This document shows, piece after piece, positions 10,179-19,316 of a DNA stretch of 62,209 bases. The translations under genes and the position numbers were made by a program. Source of the DNA: Alphaproteobacteria bacterium (GTDB lineage: Bacteria; Pseudomonadota; Alphaproteobacteria; Caulobacterales; Hyphomonadaceae); the NCBI GenBank assembly GCA_009909065.1, contig JAAANZ010000106.1, positions 1 to 62,209 of the forward strand. The letters are read 5' to 3'. Each line of letters starts with the position of its first letter. Positions within the stretch are counted from its first letter, which is position 1. Below the pieces are notes generated by a model, which saw only the letters and a program-made list of their open reading frames with translations, had not been told where the DNA came from and did not search any database.

Positions 10179-11057
10179 ATGTCCATCACATACAAGCGCT
10201 GGACGGGACTTGGCCTCGGGGCCGCCCTTGCCGGAAGTGCGATCCTCACCGCTTGCGGGCAGGCCGGCACGCCGGAGGGCCCCGCGCCCGAAGCCGACAC
10301 CCCGTCATCGACACCCGCTCAGCAGTCAGCGCCGAGGCCGGCCCCCGTCGGTGAGATGGGTGAGGGCGAGGGTGGCCCTGGCGGTGAGGGTGAAGGCGGT
10401 GAGGGCGGGGTGAGTGTCGCCGCGGCACGGACCGACCCGGTCGAGTATCTTTCGGCCCTGGCGATTACCCGCGCCCATGCCATTGCCGCGCGTGACGCTT
10501 ATGCGATCGGAAAGACCGATGCGGCCGGCGAAATGTTCGCCCATCCCGTGAGCGAGGTTCTCCTGCAGATGGAGCCGGTTTTCGAGGCGCGCGGCGTCGA
10601 ACCGTTCGACAATGTGATGAGCCAGGCCAGTGCGGCCGTGTTCGAGGGCGAAAGCGTCGAACAGATCCGTCAGCGCACCGAGACGATTTTCGAGACGCTT
10701 GACGCCGCCGCGCAGAAGGCGCCGGCCAGTGATCTCGACCCGGGCCGTGTGGCGGCGGGCGTCGTGGCCGACCAGGTCTCGCGCGCTGTCGATCTCTATC
10801 GCGGCGCCATGCAATCGGACGCCTATGAGCCCTATCTCGACGGTTACGGCTATTACCTGACGGCGAAATCGCTTTTCGAGCGCCAGGAAGCCGCGATCCG
10901 CGAGGCCGTGCCCGAGGCCGCGGGTGCCATGGAAGACGCCTTCCGCCTCCTGGAGGAGGCTTTCCCGACGGCTGAGCGCCCGGAAAGCCTGGCCGGGGAT
11001 GCCTCGGCCATGGCCGTGGCCGAGGCGGAAATCCTGCTGGCCCTGTCGGGGGGCTGA
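10179..11057 (+). CDS. Predicted periplasmic lipoprotein, 292 aa
   Basis: An N-terminal signal ends in the lipobox ILTAC, with Cys at residue 26. A Pro/Ser/Ala linker, then a Gly/Glu-rich stretch (about residues 60-80), precede a helical domain starting at PVEYLSALAI. In that domain TRAHAIAARDAY and EMFAHPVSEVLLQMEPVF recall histidine-containing, imelysin-like helical lipoproteins of iron uptake, but the similarity is from memory and weak. No strong Shine-Dalgarno precedes ATG 10179; the nearest AAGGAG serves an out-of-frame ATG at 10157. Divergence from a PiuC-like gene across a Fur-like site supports an iron role. Confidence 0.7.
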   Translation: MSITYKRWTGLGLGAALAGSAILTACGQAGTPEGPAPEADTPSSTPAQQSAPRPAPVGEMGEGEGGPGGEGEGGEGGVSVAAARTDPVEYLSALAITRAHAIAARDAYAIGKTDAAGEMFAHPVSEVLLQMEPVFEARGVEPFDNVMSQASAAVFEGESVEQIRQRTETIFETLDAAAQKAPASDLDPGRVAAGVVADQVSRAVDLYRGAMQSDAYEPYLDGYGYYLTAKSLFERQEAAIREAVPEAAGAMEDAFRLLEEAFPTAERPESLAGDASAMAVAEAEILLALSGG

Positions 11058-11096
11058 TACGGGCGCGCGATAGGCGCCCTCGCCGCGGCGGCCTGT

Positions 11097-13253
11097 CTAT
11101 TCAGCTGCCACGCCCGGCTCGCCATCCTCGTCAAGCGATTCCAGCATGGCAATGGCGGCGTCGGCAATCACCGTGCCCGGCGGGAAGATGGCGCTGGCGC
11201 CGGCGGCTTTCAGCGCGTCGAAATCGCCGGGCGGGATGACGCCGCCGACCATGATCCTCGTGGCCATGGCGCCTTCATTGCCGAGGGCACGTTTCAGCTC
11301 CGGCACCAGGGTCAGGTGCCCGGCGGCGAGCGAGGACGCCGCGACGATATCGACGCCGGCCTCGCGCGCGGCCTTCGCGGCTTCGTCCGGTGTCTGGAAG
11401 AGCGGGCCGATCTCGACCTCCCAGCCAAGGTCCATCAGCGCCGAGGCGACGACTTTCTGGCCGCGGTCATGGCCGTCCTGGCCCATCTTGGCGATATAGA
11501 TTTTCGGCTTTCGGCCCGCTTTTGCGGCGAATGCTTCGGCCAGCGCGGCCGCCTCTCCGGCCTTGTCGGTGCCTTCGACACCCTCGCCATAGACGCCCTT
11601 GATCGAACGGATCACGGCCTTGTGGCGGCCCTGGCTGCGCTCGACCGCTTCGGAAATCTCGCCGACCGTGGCCTTGGCCCGCGCGGCATCGACGGCGAGG
11701 GCGAGGAGATTGCCCTCCCCGCTGGCGGCGGCCTTGTCGATGGCATCGAGCGTAGCGGAGACGGCGGCCTCGTCACGGTCGGATTTCAGGCGTTTGAGCT
11801 TGTCGAGCTGCATGCGCCGGACAGTGTCGTTATCGACCTTGAGGACCGGCACGTCTTCGGGCTCGTCGAGCGCGAACTTGTTCACGCCGACAACCGTCTG
11901 CTCGCCGGAGTCGATCCGTGCCTGGGTGCGCGCGGCGGCCTCTTCGATGCGCAGCTTGGGCAGGCCCTCCTCGATGGCTTTGGCCATGCCGCCCATGGCC
12001 TCGACCTCCTCGATATGGGTCATGGCCCTGGCCGCGAGATCATGGGTGAGGCGTTCGACATAATAACTCCCGCCCCAGGGGTCGATCGTCTGTGTGGCGC
12101 CAGCCTCCTGCTGAAGCAGGAGCTGGGTGTTGCGCGAGATGCGCGCGGAAAAATCCGTCGGCAGGGCGAGCGCCTCGTCGAAACTGTTGGTGTGCAGGCT
12201 CTGCGTCTGCCCGCCGACCGCCGCGATGGCTTCCAGGCATGTGCGGATGACATTGTTGTAGACATCCTGCGCGGTCAGCGACCAGCCGGACGTCTGGCTG
12301 TGAGTGCGCAGGCTGAGGGATTTGTCATTCTTCGGCTCGAACCGGCTGACCAGTTTCGCCCAGATGAGGCGCGCTGCGCGCAGCTTGGCGACCTCCATGA
12401 AGGTATTCATGCCGATGGCCCAGAAAAAGGACAGGCGCGGGGCAAAGGCGTCGATGTCGAGCCCGGCGCCGAGCCCGGCGCGAATATAGTCCAGCCCGTC
12501 GGCAAGCGTGTAGGCCAGTTCCAGATCGGCCGTCGCGCCGGCCTCCTGCATGTGATAGCCGCTGATCGAGATCGAGTTGAAGCGCGGCATGTTCTGCGAG
12601 GTATAGGCAAAGATGTCCGAAATGATCCGCATCGAGGGCTTTGGGGGATAGATATAGGTGTTGCGCACCATGAACTCTTTCAGGATGTCGTTCTGGATCG
12701 TCCCGGAGAGCTTTTCCGGGCTGACACCCTGTTCCTCGGCGGCCACGATATAGAGCGCCATGACGGGCAGAACCGCCCCGTTCATGGTCATGGACACGCT
12801 CATCTCATCGAGCGGAATCCCCGAAAAGAGCGTGCGCATGTCATAGATCGAATCGATCGCGACGCCGGCCATGCCGACATCGCCGACAACGCGCGGATGG
12901 TCGCTGTCATAGCCGCGATGGGTGGCCAGATCGAAGGCCACCGAAAGGCCTTTCTGCCCGGCCGCGAGATTGCGCCGGTAGAAGGCATTGGAATCCTCGG
13001 CTGTCGAGAAGCCGGCATACTGGCGAAGCGTCCAGGGGCGCTGGGTATACATGGTCGGATAAGGGCCACGGCCGAAAGGCGCAAAACCGGGAAAATCGTC
13101 AAGCCAGCCAAGCGGCGCGGTGTCGGCCGCACTGTAGGCCGGTCTTACGGCGATGCCTTCGGGGGTTTGCCAGGCCGGGCTGTCCGGCGCCTCGGCGTTT
13201 TCTGCCAACGGGCGGCCGAGATCGAGTTGGGTGAAATCGGGAAAATTCGTCAT
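11097..13253 (-). CDS. mutB: Methylmalonyl-CoA mutase large (catalytic) subunit, 718 aa
   Basis: A B12-dependent isomerase converting (R)-methylmalonyl-CoA to succinyl-CoA. The N-terminal TIM barrel has the substrate-tunnel motifs [20 protein letters not shown] and [16 protein letters not shown]. The C-terminal B12-binding domain has the cobalt-ligand motif DGHDRG near residue 592, followed by ASSLAAGH. Length is normal. Its ATG overlaps the mutA stop by one base (TGATG), so it is coupled to mutA. No meaB or epimerase gene is adjacent. Confidence 0.97.
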   Translation of the reverse strand: MTNFPDFTQLDLGRPLAENAEAPDSPAWQTPEGIAVRPAYSAADTAPLGWLDDFPGFAPFGRGPYPTMYTQRPWTLRQYAGFSTAEDSNAFYRRNLAAGQKGLSVAFDLATHRGYDSDHPRVVGDVGMAGVAIDSIYDMRTLFSGIPLDEMSVSMTMNGAVLPVMALYIVAAEEQGVSPEKLSGTIQNDILKEFMVRNTYIYPPKPSMRIISDIFAYTSQNMPRFNSISISGYHMQEAGATADLELAYTLADGLDYIRAGLGAGLDIDAFAPRLSFFWAIGMNTFMEVAKLRAARLIWAKLVSRFEPKNDKSLSLRTHSQTSGWSLTAQDVYNNVIRTCLEAIAAVGGQTQSLHTNSFDEALALPTDFSARISRNTQLLLQQEAGATQTIDPWGGSYYVERLTHDLAARAMTHIEEVEAMGGMAKAIEEGLPKLRIEEAAARTQARIDSGEQTVVGVNKFALDEPEDVPVLKVDNDTVRRMQLDKLKRLKSDRDEAAVSATLDAIDKAAASGEGNLLALAVDAARAKATVGEISEAVERSQGRHKAVIRSIKGVYGEGVEGTDKAGEAAALAEAFAAKAGRKPKIYIAKMGQDGHDRGQKVVASALMDLGWEVEIGPLFQTPDEAAKAAREAGVDIVAASSLAAGHLTLVPELKRALGNEGAMATRIMVGGVIPPGDFDALKAAGASAIFPPGTVIADAAIAMLESLDEDGEPGVAAE

Positions 13254-15208
13254 CAGGTGATCCCCAGTTCGGCATGGGCAAGCTCGAGCGCGGCAACGAC
13301 ATCGACGCCGACATGGATGAAACTGTCAATTCCCGCCGCGCGCCAGGCCTCCTCGTATTCGCCGGGACGCCCGGCCAGGTAGAGGCGCTGCACGCCTGCC
13401 TCCTTCAGGGCCTTGGCGGCGCTGGCCGCCTCTTCGCCATAGCGCTTGTCGGCGCCGCAAAGCACGGCCAGCCGGCAGCCGGAGGCGCGGAAGGCCGCGA
13501 CCATTTCTGCGATGTCCGCGGGCACTTCGGGGGCTTCGGCGGCGTCGATACCGCCGGCGGCAAAAAAACCGCGGGCATAATCGGCCCGGGCCGTATGCTC
13601 GGCAAGCGGGCCGAGCGTGGCCAGGAACACAGCCGGGCGCTGGCCGGTCTGGTGGGTCTTCTTCTCGGCATGGTCGCGAAGGCGTTCGAACGGTTCGGCC
13701 AGCCGGATCGGGAAGAAAGGCTCGGCCATCTCCACTTCGCCCTCGCGGGCCGCGAGGACGGGCACGAGCTGGGACAGCGCATCGGGTGAGACGGCCTCGG
13801 CGCGGCTTTCAAAGTCGGGGCGCGTGACCGGCGCCTCGACTTCCTCGAGTGTCGGAAAGGCTGAAACCCCGGTGATCTCGTCCTTGCGCCGGGCGACCGC
13901 CTTCATGCGTTCAAGCCGGACCGCGCCGACCCGCGCCTGCAGGCTGTCGGCCACCAGGCAGGCGCCATAACCGCCCTCGCCCTCGATCCGCTGGAACTCG
14001 CCCCAGGCGGCCTCGGCCAGCTCCTCGCCGAGCGTTTCGGTAAACCACGAGCCGCCCGCCGGATCGGCCACGCGGCCGAGATTGGATTCCTCCATGGCAA
14101 TGATCTGCGTGTTGCGGGCCACGCGCCGGCCAAGCTCTCCGGGCGTGCCCAGCGCGGCATTGAAGGCGCGAACCGTGACGATATCCGCCCCGCCCACGGC
14201 GCCGGCGAAGGCGGCGGCCGTGCCACGGAGCATGTTGACCCAGGGGTCGTAGCGCGTCTGCATGCGTGCCGACGTGACTGCCTGGAGCTGCATCGGCTGG
14301 GGTTCGAGGCCGAGGGCTTCCACGCAGCGCGCCCAGAGCCGGCGGGCCGCGCGCAGCTTGGCAATCTCGACCCCGTAATTGCCATCGACGGCGAGCGTGA
14401 AAAGCATGGTCGAGGCGGCGAGGTCCGGCGCGACCCCGAAGCCATCAAGCCGGCGCAGCGTATCGATCCCGTGTGCCACCAGCGCGCCGAGCTCCTGGGC
14501 CGGCGAGCCGCCGGCTTCATGGACCGGACGGGCATCCACGCGCAGAACGCTGGCCAGCGGGAAACGCAGTGACAGCGTCTCGGTCAGGGCGGCCGCCTTG
14601 CGGAAGGACAGGTCCAGCCCGTCCTCGAGCAGGCCCGTGCGCGCAAGAGCGCCAAGCGGGTCGATATTGAACGCGGCGCGCACGGCCTTGGGCTCGTCCT
14701 GCCTTTCCGCCCAGAGCGCCAGAAGCCCGGCGGCTTTCGTGCCGGGGCCATCGATAGGGTCGAGCGCGACCGGGCAGATCTGCGCCATCACCCCGGCCAG
14801 CGCCGTGTCGAGCGTTGTCGCGTCATGCACCGCCACGCCGGCGCGCCCGGTCGGGTCGATATGCAGCTCGACCGAAGAGACACCGCGCTCGAGATCGCGC
14901 AGGATCTCGTCATTGGTGACCGCGGGATCGGGATGGGCAAAGCTCTGGCGGATGTCCCAGGGCAGGAAGCGGTCGCGAACCGCCGTGCCGCCGCGCAGAT
15001 AGGGCGCCTCGCCCGGCAGCCCGTTCGGGTCACTCGACGAAGGGAAATCGGTTTCGCGATACAGCGGGCGCACCTCCAGCCCGCCGGGCCGGCGCCGCAC
15101 GAGCTTGTCCGGATGGCCGCCCTTCAGGGCCTTGCTGACCGCTTCCCGCCATTGCGCCTCATCGGCCGCGTCGAATTGCCCGCCGAAATCAAGTGTCTCG
15201 TTTGCCAT
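13253..15208 (-). CDS. mutA: Methylmalonyl-CoA mutase small subunit, 651 aa
   Basis: Homologous over its length to the large subunit but degenerate: the region matching the B12 domain ([20 protein letters not shown]) lacks the DxHxxG cobalt ligand, as is normal for the non-catalytic partner of the heterodimer. Start chosen at ATG 15208 ([10 protein letters not shown]), preceded by AGGAAA; a longer frame upstream has no support. It is the first gene of a mutA-mutB operon. Confidence 0.93.
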   Translation of the reverse strand: MANETLDFGGQFDAADEAQWREAVSKALKGGHPDKLVRRRPGGLEVRPLYRETDFPSSSDPNGLPGEAPYLRGGTAVRDRFLPWDIRQSFAHPDPAVTNDEILRDLERGVSSVELHIDPTGRAGVAVHDATTLDTALAGVMAQICPVALDPIDGPGTKAAGLLALWAERQDEPKAVRAAFNIDPLGALARTGLLEDGLDLSFRKAAALTETLSLRFPLASVLRVDARPVHEAGGSPAQELGALVAHGIDTLRRLDGFGVAPDLAASTMLFTLAVDGNYGVEIAKLRAARRLWARCVEALGLEPQPMQLQAVTSARMQTRYDPWVNMLRGTAAAFAGAVGGADIVTVRAFNAALGTPGELGRRVARNTQIIAMEESNLGRVADPAGGSWFTETLGEELAEAAWGEFQRIEGEGGYGACLVADSLQARVGAVRLERMKAVARRKDEITGVSAFPTLEEVEAPVTRPDFESRAEAVSPDALSQLVPVLAAREGEVEMAEPFFPIRLAEPFERLRDHAEKKTHQTGQRPAVFLATLGPLAEHTARADYARGFFAAGGIDAAEAPEVPADIAEMVAAFRASGCRLAVLCGADKRYGEEAASAAKALKEAGVQRLYLAGRPGEYEEAWRAAGIDSFIHVGVDVVAALELAHAELGIT

Positions 15209-15330
15209 GACTTTCCTGCTTTGCTCCCCTGTAAAAGGCCGTGCGCGCCGCGGCAGGTCAAGAGGCGCCGGCGTGCCTGCGGCGAGATTGCGCCCTTTCC
15301 GCGATTGACCGGACACGGGTGTTTGCGTTA

Positions 15331-15345
15331 TTGCAACTCATTCGC
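15331..15345. promoter_or_regulatory. Second Fur-like 7-1-7 palindrome
   Basis: On the minus strand it reads TGCGAATGAGTTGCA, differing at one position from the site at 10104-10118. It lies 17 bp before the start of the 83-aa gene, in the mutA/small-gene divergent region, and overlaps a further TTGCGTTATTGCAA repeat. This is consistent with a repressor site for the small gene. Confidence 0.4.
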
Positions 15346-15361
15346 ATAAAAGGAGTGCGCC

Positions 15362-15613
15362 ATGACTTGCACCTTCGATCAGTTCCGCCAGGCCGCCGCC
15401 GGTCAGGGGCGGGCTTCGCCGCGTCGGCGTGCGGCGCTCGACTGGATGGAGAGCCAGTCGCGCGTCATCGGCCTGTGGCTGGACCAGCTCATCGCCGAGG
15501 GCGACAATGACGAGCTTGTCTCGATGCTGCATCGCCAGCAGGCCTGGCTGGACATGATGCAGGCCCGCCTGGCCGAGACCGGCCACTCTCCCGGCGTCAG
15601 GCTTGCCCGGTGA
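15362..15613 (+). CDS. Small hypothetical protein, 83 aa
   Basis: A clear AAAGGAG precedes the ATG. The product is a soluble, mostly helical basic protein (RRRAALDWMESQSRVIGLW, LHRQQAWLDMMQARLAE) with one Cys and no membrane segment. No family was recognised. The Fur-like palindrome just upstream suggests iron-linked control. Confidence 0.65.
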   Translation: MTCTFDQFRQAAAGQGRASPRRRAALDWMESQSRVIGLWLDQLIAEGDNDELVSMLHRQQAWLDMMQARLAETGHSPGVRLAR

Positions 15614-15664
15614 ACGCTGTTCGCTAGTTTCCGGTGTGCACACAGAACGCACCGGAGGAATACC

Positions 15665-16657
15665 ATGGCCCTGCCGCCCGTCCTGCAAAACCTACGTATC
15701 CCCGTGATCGGGTCGCCGCTTTTCATCATCTCCAATCCGGACCTGGTGATCGCCCAGTGCAAGGCCGGCATTGTCGGGTCCTTCCCGTCGCTGAATGCGC
15801 GGCCGGGCCCTGTACTGGACGAATGGCTTGACAGGATCACCACCGAGCTGGCCGAGCATGACGCGAAGAACCCGGACCGGCCGGCGGCGCCTTTCGCGGT
15901 CAACCAGATCGTTCACAAGTCGAATGACCGTCTGGACCATGACGTCGAACTTTGCGTGAAATACAAGGTGCCGGTCATCATCACCTCGCTCGGCGCGCGC
16001 CCGGAACTCAATGAGGCGATCCATTCATATGGCGGCGTGGTGCTGCATGACATCATCAATGTCCGGTTCGCGAAAAAGGCGCTCGAAAAGGGCGCCGACG
16101 GGCTGATTGCCGTGTGCGCCGGGGCAGGCGGGCATGCCGGAACGCTCTCGCCCTTTGCCCTGGTCCAGGAAATCCGCGAATTCTTCGACGGGCCGCTGGC
16201 GCTTTCGGGATCCATTGCAACCGGCGGAGCGGTCGCCGCCTCGCAGGCCATGGGCGCCGACCTTGCCTATATCGGCTCGGCCTTCATCGCCACGCACGAG
16301 GCCAATGCCGATGAGCGTTACAAGCAGATGATCGTCGACAGCTCGGCCGGTGACATCGTCTATTCGAACCTGTTCACGGGCGTTCACGGCAATTATCTCA
16401 AGCCCTCGATCGAGGCGGCCGGTCTAGATCCGGACAATCTCCCCGAAAGCGATCCGAGCAAGATGAATTTCGGTTCGGGCGGGAACACCGAGTCAAAGGC
16501 GTGGAAGGATATCTGGGGCTGTGGCCAGGGGATTGGCACGGTCGGATCCGTCATGGGCACCGGGGACTATGTCGATCGGCTCGAGCGCGAATATCAGGAT
16601 GCGATCGGCGCCCTGTCGGAAGGCCGGCCCTTCCGGGTGCCAGCCGGCGCGGTGTAG
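15665..16657 (+). CDS. Nitronate monooxygenase-like flavoprotein, 330 aa
   Basis: An FMN-dependent TIM-barrel of the NMO/2-nitropropane dioxygenase family that oxidises alkyl nitronates. Visible are the start LRIPVIGSPLFIISNP, the phosphate-binding region CAGAGGHAG, and ALSGSIATGGAVAASQAMGAD with IGSAFIATHEA. The HxGG-type GGHAG loop is the family signature. Length is typical. It is preceded by a good GGAGG and stands as a single gene. Confidence 0.88.
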   Translation: MALPPVLQNLRIPVIGSPLFIISNPDLVIAQCKAGIVGSFPSLNARPGPVLDEWLDRITTELAEHDAKNPDRPAAPFAVNQIVHKSNDRLDHDVELCVKYKVPVIITSLGARPELNEAIHSYGGVVLHDIINVRFAKKALEKGADGLIAVCAGAGGHAGTLSPFALVQEIREFFDGPLALSGSIATGGAVAASQAMGADLAYIGSAFIATHEANADERYKQMIVDSSAGDIVYSNLFTGVHGNYLKPSIEAAGLDPDNLPESDPSKMNFGSGGNTESKAWKDIWGCGQGIGTVGSVMGTGDYVDRLEREYQDAIGALSEGRPFRVPAGAV

Positions 16658-16805
16658 GACAGGCGAGGGTCTCGGCGAGGGCCGAAGCCGGGGTTTCCGA
16701 GGGCCTAAGTGAGGGTCGGGAAGGACTCGGTCTGCGCGCTCTTGCCAACCGCGCCTGTCCGACACCTTGTCCGACCGCACAGCCATTGGCCGCAATATCG
16801 CGGCC

Positions 16806-17210
16806 ATGCTGTTTGCAACCCCATCCCTCGCCCTTGATAAAATCGCTGACTGGCGCTGGCCACATTTCGCCGCGACCGAGCTGGCCTGCAACTGCGCCGG
16901 ACGATACTGCACGGGCCGCTACTGGCACGACCCGGCCTTTCTCGACGCGCTCGAAGACCTGCGCGCCCGCGCCGGCCATCGCCCGCTGATCATCAGTTCG
17001 GGGCATCGCTGCGCGCAGTGGAACGCCGCTGTCGGCGGCGCACCGCGCTCCCTGCACAAGACAATCGCAGCCGACATCTTGCTGTCCGGCCATGATCGCG
17101 AGCGCCTCGAGGCGGCCGCGCGGGCGGCCGGCTTTACAGGGATCGGCCTTGCAGCACGCTTCATCCATCTCGACCGGCGCGCCCGCCCGGCGCGCTGGAC
17201 CTATGCCTGA
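16806..17210 (+). CDS. M15-family peptidoglycan peptidase, endolysin-like, 134 aa
   Basis: A short single-domain DD-/LD-carboxypeptidase of the Peptidase M15_3 type found in phage lysins. The zinc-site pattern is SGHRCAQWN, SLHKTIAAD (His and Asp ligands) and FIHLD (third His). There is no signal peptide, so export needs a holin, and the next gene (24 bp on) is one. Start is the ATG at 16806; an upstream TTG at 16767 would add 13 residues, and neither has a strong ribosome-binding site. The pairing with a GTA-type holin indicates a lysis cassette. Confidence 0.8.
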   Translation: MLFATPSLALDKIADWRWPHFAATELACNCAGRYCTGRYWHDPAFLDALEDLRARAGHRPLIISSGHRCAQWNAAVGGAPRSLHKTIAADILLSGHDRERLEAAARAAGFTGIGLAARFIHLDRRARPARWTYA

Positions 17211-17233
17211 CACGACAAGAGGAGCCTGCCGCC

Positions 17234-17701
17234 ATGGAAGACATGATCGGTGTGACCGCGAGCGCCGCCGGGGGCGGCCTTTTCGGCTTGCTCGGCACCG
17301 CGCTGGGGCGCGTTGCCGGCTTTTTCGAGAAACGCCAGGCTCAGGCGCATGAGCGCGCCCGCTGGAGCCATGAAACCGCGCTGATCGAGCTGCAGATGCA
17401 GGCCGACCAGCAGGAGACCGAGGCCGAGCTTGCCCTGACCGATGCCGCCGGACGCTGGGCCGGGCTTGAAGCCTCCATGCAGGCCGAGGCCGCGATCGCC
17501 GCGAGTTATCGCTGGGTGGATGCCGTGCGCGCGCTGACCCGGCCCGCCCTGACCGTCCTGCTCTGGGCAATCGCGGCCATGGTCTATGCCTCGGCAAGCC
17601 CGGCCGGGCGCAGCGAGATCGTCGATACGGCCACCTTTGCCGCCACGGCGGCGACACTCTGGTGGTTCGGCGACCGCGGCCCGGCGCGCGAGCGGCGCTA
17701 G
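17234..17701 (+). CDS. Holin of the 3TM gene-transfer-release type, 155 aa
   Basis: Three hydrophobic segments: GLFGLLGTALGRVAGFF near residues 14-30, ALTVLLWAIAAMVYASA near 105-121, and TATFAATAATLWWFGD near 131-147. A charged coiled stretch (EKRQAQAHERARWSHETALIE) lies between the first and second. This layout matches the Pfam family 'holin of 3TMs, for gene-transfer release' (GTA_holin_3TM). GAGGAG precedes the ATG. It would release the upstream M15 endolysin through the inner membrane. No other phage or GTA structural gene is in the window. Confidence 0.8.
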   Translation: MEDMIGVTASAAGGGLFGLLGTALGRVAGFFEKRQAQAHERARWSHETALIELQMQADQQETEAELALTDAAGRWAGLEASMQAEAAIAASYRWVDAVRALTRPALTVLLWAIAAMVYASASPAGRSEIVDTATFAATAATLWWFGDRGPARERR

Positions 17702-17864
17702 GGATTTCCCCGTTCGAATCGACTCACTTGGCCACTCGTCTTTTCCGCCAGGATCATCGCCCTCGCAAGGTCCGACGATGCCCGCATCGCCGGACGCCAA
17801 GCGCCTGGCCATGAGGAAAAATCCAAGCGGCCAAGTCATGCAATTTGCACGGAAGCCGAACTCA

Positions 17865-18066
17865 AGCAGGTTCGGAGCCATCGGGAGCGATTGCGAACGC
17901 AGACCTGCGCCAAAACAGAGAGATGAAACGCCGGTCTGGAGTGGAACGGAAGATGGGCGCTTTAAAGCGCTTCCAGGCGAAGTGGGCACCGGTTCGCCGT
18001 CCGGAAGCGCGTCAAAACAAGGATTTGAAGCGGCGCGTTGATTCCGATTGAGAACGCGCCGCTTTA
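17865..18066 (+). repeat. Composite intergenic repeat element, copy 1 (mosaic of palindromic modules)
   Basis: Fills the gene-free stretch between the holin and the aminotransferase. Module A (17865-17936) is about 85% identical to the minus strand of 49927-49998. Module B is a hairpin around the loop TGGAGTGGAACGGAA (17937-17951). Module C (17967-18010) is a nested palindrome with outer arms GCGCTTCC/GGAAGCGC and inner GGCGAA/TTCGCC. Module D (18030-18062) is a 10-bp perfect stem. Module C resembles, from memory, interspersed repeats common between genes in Rhizobiales. The remaining bases 17702-17864 and 18067-18212 show no gene. Confidence 0.75.
18030..18065. terminator. Strong hairpin, probable bidirectional terminator (module D of the repeat)
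   Basis: GCGGCGCGTT (18030-18039) pairs perfectly with AACGCGCCGC (18053-18062), followed by TTT on the plus strand and TT-rich sequence on the minus strand. It sits between the converging holin and aminotransferase genes and could end both transcripts. Confidence 0.55.
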
Positions 18067-18212
18067 GCCTCTTTCGTGAATTTCGAATCCCAACAGACCC
18101 CGGCCCGGGACCAGAGCCATAGAAACCTCGTGCGAACGCCCACTTGCTCGAGCGTCGGAATGTAAGACTTCGTCCGTCAGCGAAATGTGGAGCGGCCTTC
18201 GCGCCCGAAGTG

Positions 18213-19097
18213 TCAATTCCACTCCAGCCAGCGGAAGTGCATAAGTTCTGCGCCGATACGCCTGTAGTATTGTCGCTGGACCTCGCGGGTCATGCGACCC
18301 GGACGCCCATCGCCAATCGGCGCGCCGTCGAGTTCCACGACGGGCAGGATCATCGCGCCGGTCGAGGAGGTAAACACTTCCCGCGCGCCGCGGGCTTCCT
18401 CCAGGCTGAAGGCGCGCTCTTCCACGTCAAACCGCGATTCCAGAATGGCCGCGCGCGTGACGCCGGCGAGAATGGCCGGCGACAGGTCGCGCGTCACGAG
18501 GCGTCCCGCCGGTGTCACCATCCATATATTCGCCGAGGCGGCCTCCGTGACGAGACCTGCCTCGTGCATGACGGCAGTCTGTGCCCCGGCGGCGCGCGCG
18601 CGGCGATAGGCCAGCGCCTGGCTGAGCAGCTGCGTGGTCTTCAGGTCGCGGCGTTTCCAGCGCTCGTCGGCCAGCGTGATCGCCGCGATGCCATCGCGGG
18701 CCGCATCGCCGATCAGGCGCTTGTGCGCGCAGAAGCCGAAGAGCCGCGGGCGAAACTCAAAAGGCCCGGCAAAGTCGCGCCCGCCATAATCCCCGGCCGA
18801 AACCTGAAGATAGACGAGGCCTTCATTCAGGGCGTTACGCCGGATCAGGGCGTCCTGCAGCTCGTGCAGTGTCGCCGGATCGTGCGGCAGGGGCAGTTCC
18901 AGCGCGGCAAGCGTGCGTGCAAGCCGGTCAAAATGCGCGCCGGGATCGATGGGACGGCCATTGAAAACGGCGGTCACCTCATAAGCCGAGTGGGCAAACA
19001 GCAGGCCGCGGTCGAAGACCGGAACGTGGGCCGCGTCTGCGGGCACCAGCTGCGTGCCCATCAGGACCCAGCCGCCGTCTGCCTCGGTTCGGTTCAT
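18213..19097 (-). CDS. Class IV (D-amino-acid type) aminotransferase, 294 aa
   Basis: A PLP fold-type IV enzyme: N-terminal VFDRGLLFAHSAYEVTAVFNG, the lysine region RRDLKTTQLLSQALAYRRA (Schiff-base Lys), and the phosphate-binding ASANIWMV and SSTGAMILPV. The RDLKT motif and overall length fit D-alanine aminotransferase; branched-chain aminotransferase or aminodeoxychorismate lyase are possible. The ATG at 19097 (MNRTEADGG) is chosen; the long open frame upstream is antisense to ccr. Divergent from ccr. Confidence 0.85.
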   Translation of the reverse strand: MNRTEADGGWVLMGTQLVPADAAHVPVFDRGLLFAHSAYEVTAVFNGRPIDPGAHFDRLARTLAALELPLPHDPATLHELQDALIRRNALNEGLVYLQVSAGDYGGRDFAGPFEFRPRLFGFCAHKRLIGDAARDGIAAITLADERWKRRDLKTTQLLSQALAYRRARAAGAQTAVMHEAGLVTEAASANIWMVTPAGRLVTRDLSPAILAGVTRAAILESRFDVEERAFSLEEARGAREVFTSSTGAMILPVVELDGAPIGDGRPGRMTREVQRQYYRRIGAELMHFRWLEWN

Positions 19098-19194
19098 GCG
19101 GATGCCTCGATCAGCTTGCGCGAGAAGTGCGTGAGCGTATGCCGGATGGGGCGCAACGTGCAAACCGCACAACGCTTCGCAGTCGCACCAAGTC

Positions 19195-19296
19195 TGTGCT
19201 GCAATGCACAAGAAAGGCTTGCCAACAAAATGCGCATGCGCCAGACTGATGTTTGGGAGATTGCACACAAGATGTCTCGTACAGGGGCCGTGCACA
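19195..19296. promoter_or_regulatory. Cluster of TGCACA motifs upstream of ccr
   Basis: An inverted repeat TGTGC-TGCAAT-GCACA (19195-19210) and two further TGCACA direct repeats (19262-19267 and 19291-19296) lie in the 219-bp divergent region before ccr. The spacings are 57 and 29 bp. They may bind a regulator of ethylmalonyl-CoA pathway genes; no match to a known site can be claimed. Confidence 0.3.
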
Positions 19297-19316
19297 CAGA
19301 ATTGGAGGACCAGATC

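Noticed and set aside
11058-11096. GGGCGC...GCGCCC hairpin between the lipoprotein and mutB considered as a terminator
   Set aside because: No T-run on either strand; stem is short for this GC content.
18144-19316. Very long plus-strand frame upstream of ccr that would give an 816-residue protein
   Set aside because: Its first 391 codons are antisense to the class IV aminotransferase; the ccr family start is at 19317 with a GGAGG ribosome-binding site.
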